A stretch of 64,000 nt of DNA from Methanothermobacter tenebrarum (GTDB lineage: Archaea > Methanobacteriota > Methanobacteria > Methanobacteriales > DSM-23052), in the NCBI RefSeq assembly GCF_023167465.1, contig NZ_AP025698.1, forward strand, positions 496,001 through 560,000, given 5' to 3'. Position 1 is the first letter of the stretch. Each line of letters starts with the position of its first letter. Below the pieces are notes generated by a model. That model made no database searches, was not told the DNA's origin, and was given only the letters and a program-made list of their open reading frames with translations. Shown here piece after piece: positions 60,917-64,000 of the stretch. A program made the position numbers and the translations under genes.

Positions 60917-62425
60917 TTCTATTAGTTTTTCTATGAATTCTAGGTTGATGTTTTTTTCCACTGTCTCTGCTAGTCTGTCAAGGGAAAATCTTGTATTATT
61001 TTTGAATTCGTCTATATCGTAGGGTATTTTTTCTAGGCCTTTTCTTTCCCGGAGTATGTTCGTGAAGTATCTGCGGAATTTTAGGTTGTGGAATATGCCA
61101 TGTAGATATGTTCCTGCGATGTTCCCTTCAACCGCCCCATCCAATTTTTTTCCTGGCATGTTACCGCAACCCCTTTTCAATAGTATGAGTGGCCTGGAAT
61201 CTCCTAGGATTGTTGTGCCTTCATGGAGTTCATAGCCTTTGACCTGGACCCCCTTCAATCCTTGGAATATTCCCTGGCCTATTATTTTCCCTTGGCTTTG
61301 TGTTATTATCTTAGGGGCTCCTGTGAATTCTGTTTTGCAGTCTAGCAGTCCCAAGCCTTCTATGCTCCCATGTTGTGATTCTCTGCGGGCTTCATCTATT
61401 ATTTTTTTGCCTAACATTTGGAATCCGCCACATATCCCGAATATTAGGCTTTCATCTTTGAGGTCGCTTATTTCATCGTGGAATCCATTTTCTTTTAGGA
61501 ATAGGAGGTCGTTGATCGTGTTCCTGGTCCCGGGTATTATTATGGCGTCTAATCCATGGAGGGTGTCCTCTGCTTCTATAAATTTTATTGAGATGTCCTT
61601 TTCATATTCTAGGGGGTCTATGTCTGTGAAGTTGGATATTCTTGGCAATCGTAGGACTCCTATTCTTATTTTCCCCTTGTTTTTGTATTTTCTCTCTGAT
61701 AGTGAGGCTGAGTCTTCTTCTGGGAGCTTGAGGTTTTCATCGTAGGGTATGACTCCGAGTACTGGGACTTTGGTTATTTTTTCTATCTCTCTGATCCCTG
61801 GCATTAGGATGTCTAGGTTTCCTCGGAATTTGTTTATGATCACTCCTTTTATCCTTTCCCTGTCTTTCTTGTCTAATAGCATGAACGTGCCTGCGATTGA
61901 TGCGAATACACCCCCTTTGTCTATGTCGGCTACTAGTATCACATCCGCATCTGCTAGATGTGCTATTTCCATGTTCGCCAGGTCGTATTGGCGCATGTTG
62001 ATCTCGGCTGGGGAACCCGCGCCTTCGATGATTATAAGATCATATTTTTCCCTTAGATTGTCCAGTGACTCCTTTATAGCTTTCAAGGCTCTTTTTCGGA
62101 GTTTTCTCTGGTAATCATAAAAGTTCATGTCCCCGGCTGGTTTTCCATGGATTATAACATGTGATATGAAATCTTCCTTGGGTTTTAATAGTATAGGGTT
62201 CATGTGATGTGATGGTTCAACACCGGCAGCCTCTGCTTGTAGAACCTGTGCCATTGCTATCTCCCTGTTCTCATTTGTCGTGTAGGAGTTGAGTGACATG
62301 TTCTGTGATTTGAATGGGGCAACACTGTAGCCTTTCTTTGCGAATATCCTGCAAAGTGCAGCTACCATCACGCTTTTACCAGCACTTGATGATGTTCCCT
62401 GGATCATTATACATTTTGCACCCAT
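60905..62425 (-). CDS. cbiP: Cobyric acid synthase
   Basis: Amidates four carboxyl groups of adenosylcobyrinate diamide using glutamine, late in cobamide synthesis. The 506-residue protein has an N-terminal P-loop-like GTSSSAGKSVMVAALCRIF, PFKSQNMSLNSY, EGAGSPAEINMR, VADIDKGGVFASIAGT, and a C-terminal glutamine amidotransferase domain with the catalytic cysteine in IFGICGGFQMLG and histidine in GTYLHGIF. Length is normal. cbiD is 28 kb away. Confidence 0.95.
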   Translation of the reverse strand: MGAKCIMIQGTSSSAGKSVMVAALCRIFAKKGYSVAPFKSQNMSLNSYTTNENREIAMAQVLQAEAAGVEPSHHMNPILLKPKEDFISHVIIHGKPAGDMNFYDYQRKLRKRALKAIKESLDNLREKYDLIIIEGAGSPAEINMRQYDLANMEIAHLADADVILVADIDKGGVFASIAGTFMLLDKKDRERIKGVIINKFRGNLDILMPGIREIEKITKVPVLGVIPYDENLKLPEEDSASLSERKYKNKGKIRIGVLRLPRISNFTDIDPLEYEKDISIKFIEAEDTLHGLDAIIIPGTRNTINDLLFLKENGFHDEISDLKDESLIFGICGGFQMLGKKIIDEARRESQHGSIEGLGLLDCKTEFTGAPKIITQSQGKIIGQGIFQGLKGVQVKGYELHEGTTILGDSRPLILLKRGCGNMPGKKLDGAVEGNIAGTYLHGIFHNLKFRRYFTNILRERKGLEKIPYDIDEFKNNTRFSLDRLAETVEKNINLEFIEKLIESDP

Positions 62426-62500
62426 ATGATGACTATCCCCCAGTGACTGTTACGTATATATATCCAATACTTAAGATAAAAAAGTAGTGAGGTTGATTTC

Positions 62501-63256
62501 ATGGAACCTTCCAACCATGAAGATATCTTCTTCAAATATTCTAAAAGTGCTAATCTCATAGTGAAAGATTCTATCATAGAAGAATATAATAGGGAATTCA
62601 TAAAATTAATCGGCTTGCCAGAAGACAGGTTAAAAGAGCTTAGTCTTGGGGACATGGATATTAGGCTCCCAGGCGAATTCGTTGGGGATCTTCATATAAG
62701 TCTCAAAGTTAATGGTTCAATTATACCAGTACTCATGACATGCGTACCCCTTGAGGATGGGAGATCATTCCTATCAATGAAACCAAGCGAAAAACTGCTA
62801 GAGGGGTTTAAATCCGTCTTTGAGTCCACAGCTGACGCCATACTCATAGTAGATGAGGATGGTAGGATTTTCGAGGCGAACCCCTCATTCTATAGGATAT
62901 TCGGTTATGAGCGTGATGAGATCATAGGCCATGAACTTACCCTTATAATACCACCAGAGTTTCATGAAGACTTTAAGGAGATGATGGATAAGTTCAAGAA
63001 GGAGGGTGAACATCCCCTCGCAGGTAGAATATTCGAAACTAGGAGTCGAAGGGCTGATGGAAGTATCATATCAGTTGAAATGTCATTAACCCCATGGACT
63101 TTCAATGGGGAAAACTATGTTACATCTATTATTAGGGATATCACCGAGAGGAAGAAGATGGAGGAAGAATTAAGGGCCAGCGAGGAGAAGTATCGTAGGA
63201 TAGTTGAAAAATTCATACAGAACGCACTTAAACTTATAGCTGAGATAAAAAAATAA
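62501..63256 (+). CDS. Double-PAS sensory protein without an output domain
   Basis: A 251-residue soluble protein. A degenerate PAS domain (residues 1-100) precedes a clear one: FKSVFESTADAILIVDEDGRIFEANPSFYRIFGY, the PAC segment SRRADGSIISVEMSLTPW and NYVTSIIRDITERKKMEEEL. A helix with SEEKYRRIVEKF begins what would be a third PAS or linker, but the protein stops 20 residues later. No kinase, cyclase or response regulator is fused or adjacent. Either a small sensory adaptor or truncated; the intact ribosome binding site (GAGGTTGAT) suggests a functional gene. Confidence 0.82.
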   Translation: MEPSNHEDIFFKYSKSANLIVKDSIIEEYNREFIKLIGLPEDRLKELSLGDMDIRLPGEFVGDLHISLKVNGSIIPVLMTCVPLEDGRSFLSMKPSEKLLEGFKSVFESTADAILIVDEDGRIFEANPSFYRIFGYERDEIIGHELTLIIPPEFHEDFKEMMDKFKKEGEHPLAGRIFETRSRRADGSIISVEMSLTPWTFNGENYVTSIIRDITERKKMEEELRASEEKYRRIVEKFIQNALKLIAEIKK

Positions 63257-63359
63257 TAAAATAAATAAATGTTAGAAAAATATTTAACCTATGAAAAACA
63301 TCTTAGTATCATAGTGATTATTTTTTTAATCTCAAAATAGGGGAGGAATCTGGATAAAA

Positions 63360-64000
63360 ATGACAAGCGAGGTTAAAAAGGCTAACATGAAAGAATCATT
63401 CTCATATGAAACTTCAAAGGACATACCAGTACCCAAAAGATTAATAGATCAAATAATAGGCCAGGAAGAAGCGGTTGAGACGATAAAGAAGGCTGCTGAG
63501 CAACGCCGTAACGTACTACTCATCGGAGAACCAGGCGTCGGGAAATCAATGCTCGCAAAGGCAATGGCAGAACTACTACCAAGGGAACAACTCCAGGATA
63601 TACTAGTATACCCCAACCTCGACGACCCAAACAATCCCATAATCAGCACAGTACCAGCCGGTGAAGGTAAAAGGATCGTGATGAGCCACAAAAACAGGGC
63701 AAGAGCCCAAGAAGAAAAGAAAAACCTCTTCATGATCGCTATAATAAGCTTCATACTCCTCATGGGGTTCATGCTCAAACAATTCCTCGCAGCCATAATA
63801 GCAGCAGGGATAATATTCCTAGCACTACAACAAATGAGACCACAGAAGACAATAATGGTACCAAAACTATTAATAAACAACGAAGGGAAAAAAACAGCAC
63901 CATTCGTCGACGCAACAGGAGCACACGCAGGCGCACTACTAGGCGACGTAAGACACGACCCATACCAATCAGGAGGCCTCGGAACCCCAGCACATGAAAG
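63360..64000 (+). CDS. lonB: Archaeal Lon protease (LonB), 3'-truncated by the window edge
   Basis: Only the first 213 residues are in the window. They show the archaeal LonB pattern: PVPKRLIDQIIGQEEAVETIKKAAEQRRNVLL, Walker A GEPGVGKSMLAKAMAELL, YPNLDDPNNPII, then two membrane helices inserted in the AAA+ domain (MIAIISFILLMGFMLKQFLAAIIAAGIIFLAL), which anchor LonB to the membrane. GAHAGALLGDVRHDPYQSGG follows. The Ser-Lys protease domain lies beyond the edge. GGGAGG upstream of the ATG. Confidence 0.93.
   Translation, partial: MTSEVKKANMKESFSYETSKDIPVPKRLIDQIIGQEEAVETIKKAAEQRRNVLLIGEPGVGKSMLAKAMAELLPREQLQDILVYPNLDDPNNPIISTVPAGEGKRIVMSHKNRARAQEEKKNLFMIAIISFILLMGFMLKQFLAAIIAAGIIFLALQQMRPQKTIMVPKLLINNEGKKTAPFVDATGAHAGALLGDVRHDPYQSGGLGTPAHE

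Overview
The window is chromosomal DNA from a thermophilic hydrogenotrophic methanogen of the Methanobacteriales, most like Methanothermobacter. Evidence is the set of methanogen cofactor genes (methanofuran, tetrahydromethanopterin, coenzyme B, F420 and cobamide), an HMf-type histone, a thermosome, a separately encoded C-terminal part of family B DNA polymerase, a bacterial-type uvrABC set inside an archaeal genome, and TATA-box promoters with GGTGA-type ribosome binding sites. The base composition looks more AT-rich than I recall for M. thermautotrophicus, so a relative such as M. tenebrarum is possible; I cannot fix the species.

Layout. 1-10.2 kb: end of a UDP-GlcNAc 2-epimerase gene and wecC (surface sugars), mfnD and mfnF (methanofuran), divergent carS and tetraether synthase (membrane lipids), then mptG, hacB, a zinc-finger protein, pcm and a tRNA methylthiotransferase. 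10.2-11.8 kb: tRNA-Phe and tRNA-Val, a GC-rich structured intergenic region with a 22-nt T run, and a small membrane cassette (a 19-codon ORF plus two related membrane proteins). 11.8-18.4 kb: a folate-type ligase, RDD protein, hypE, rps8e, polB2, a HAD phosphatase, and an AAA+ ATPase paired with a membrane-anchored coiled-coil protein. 18.4-29 kb: DtxR-family regulator with a palindromic operator, tRNA-Lys, a frameshifted histidine kinase, rubrerythrin, histone, cofH, deoC, elp3, a site-2 protease and small conserved proteins.

29-41.8 kb: hel308, moaC, a glycosyltransferase, cbiD and a thioredoxin-like protein on the minus strand, then a plus-strand run aroK, chorismate mutase, rps17e, lysC, dapA, dapB, asd. 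This run links the shikimate and aspartate/lysine pathways; lysine is also a pseudomurein component. A PAP2 phosphatase, a coiled-coil protein and an iron-sulfur flavoprotein follow. 42-47 kb: thermosome, thiolase and HMG-CoA synthase (mevalonate route to archaeal lipids), two tRNA-Gly genes and an acyltransferase-like membrane protein. 47-64 kb: uvrA and uvrB opposite uvrC, a DUF362 ferredoxin protein, YjbQ-family protein, pheT, an ATP-cone protein with a structured leader, an orphan DNA methyltransferase, a DASS anion transporter, cobyric acid synthase, a PAS protein and the start of lonB.

The accessory layer is thin. At least three intergenic stretches (about 28.8, 41.9 and 58.0 kb) hold decayed IS200/IS605 tnpB fragments. 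Two genes carry apparent single-base frameshifts (19.75 and 27.69 kb). The items I consider least explained are the structured RNA-like region at 10.5-10.7 kb and its 25-nt promoter motif shared with the leader at 57.3 kb, the redox-like membrane cassette at 10.9-11.8 kb, the AAA+/coiled-coil pair at 15.9-18.4 kb, and a codon-usage patch inside the thermosome gene. No CRISPR array, prophage or intact insertion sequence was seen.
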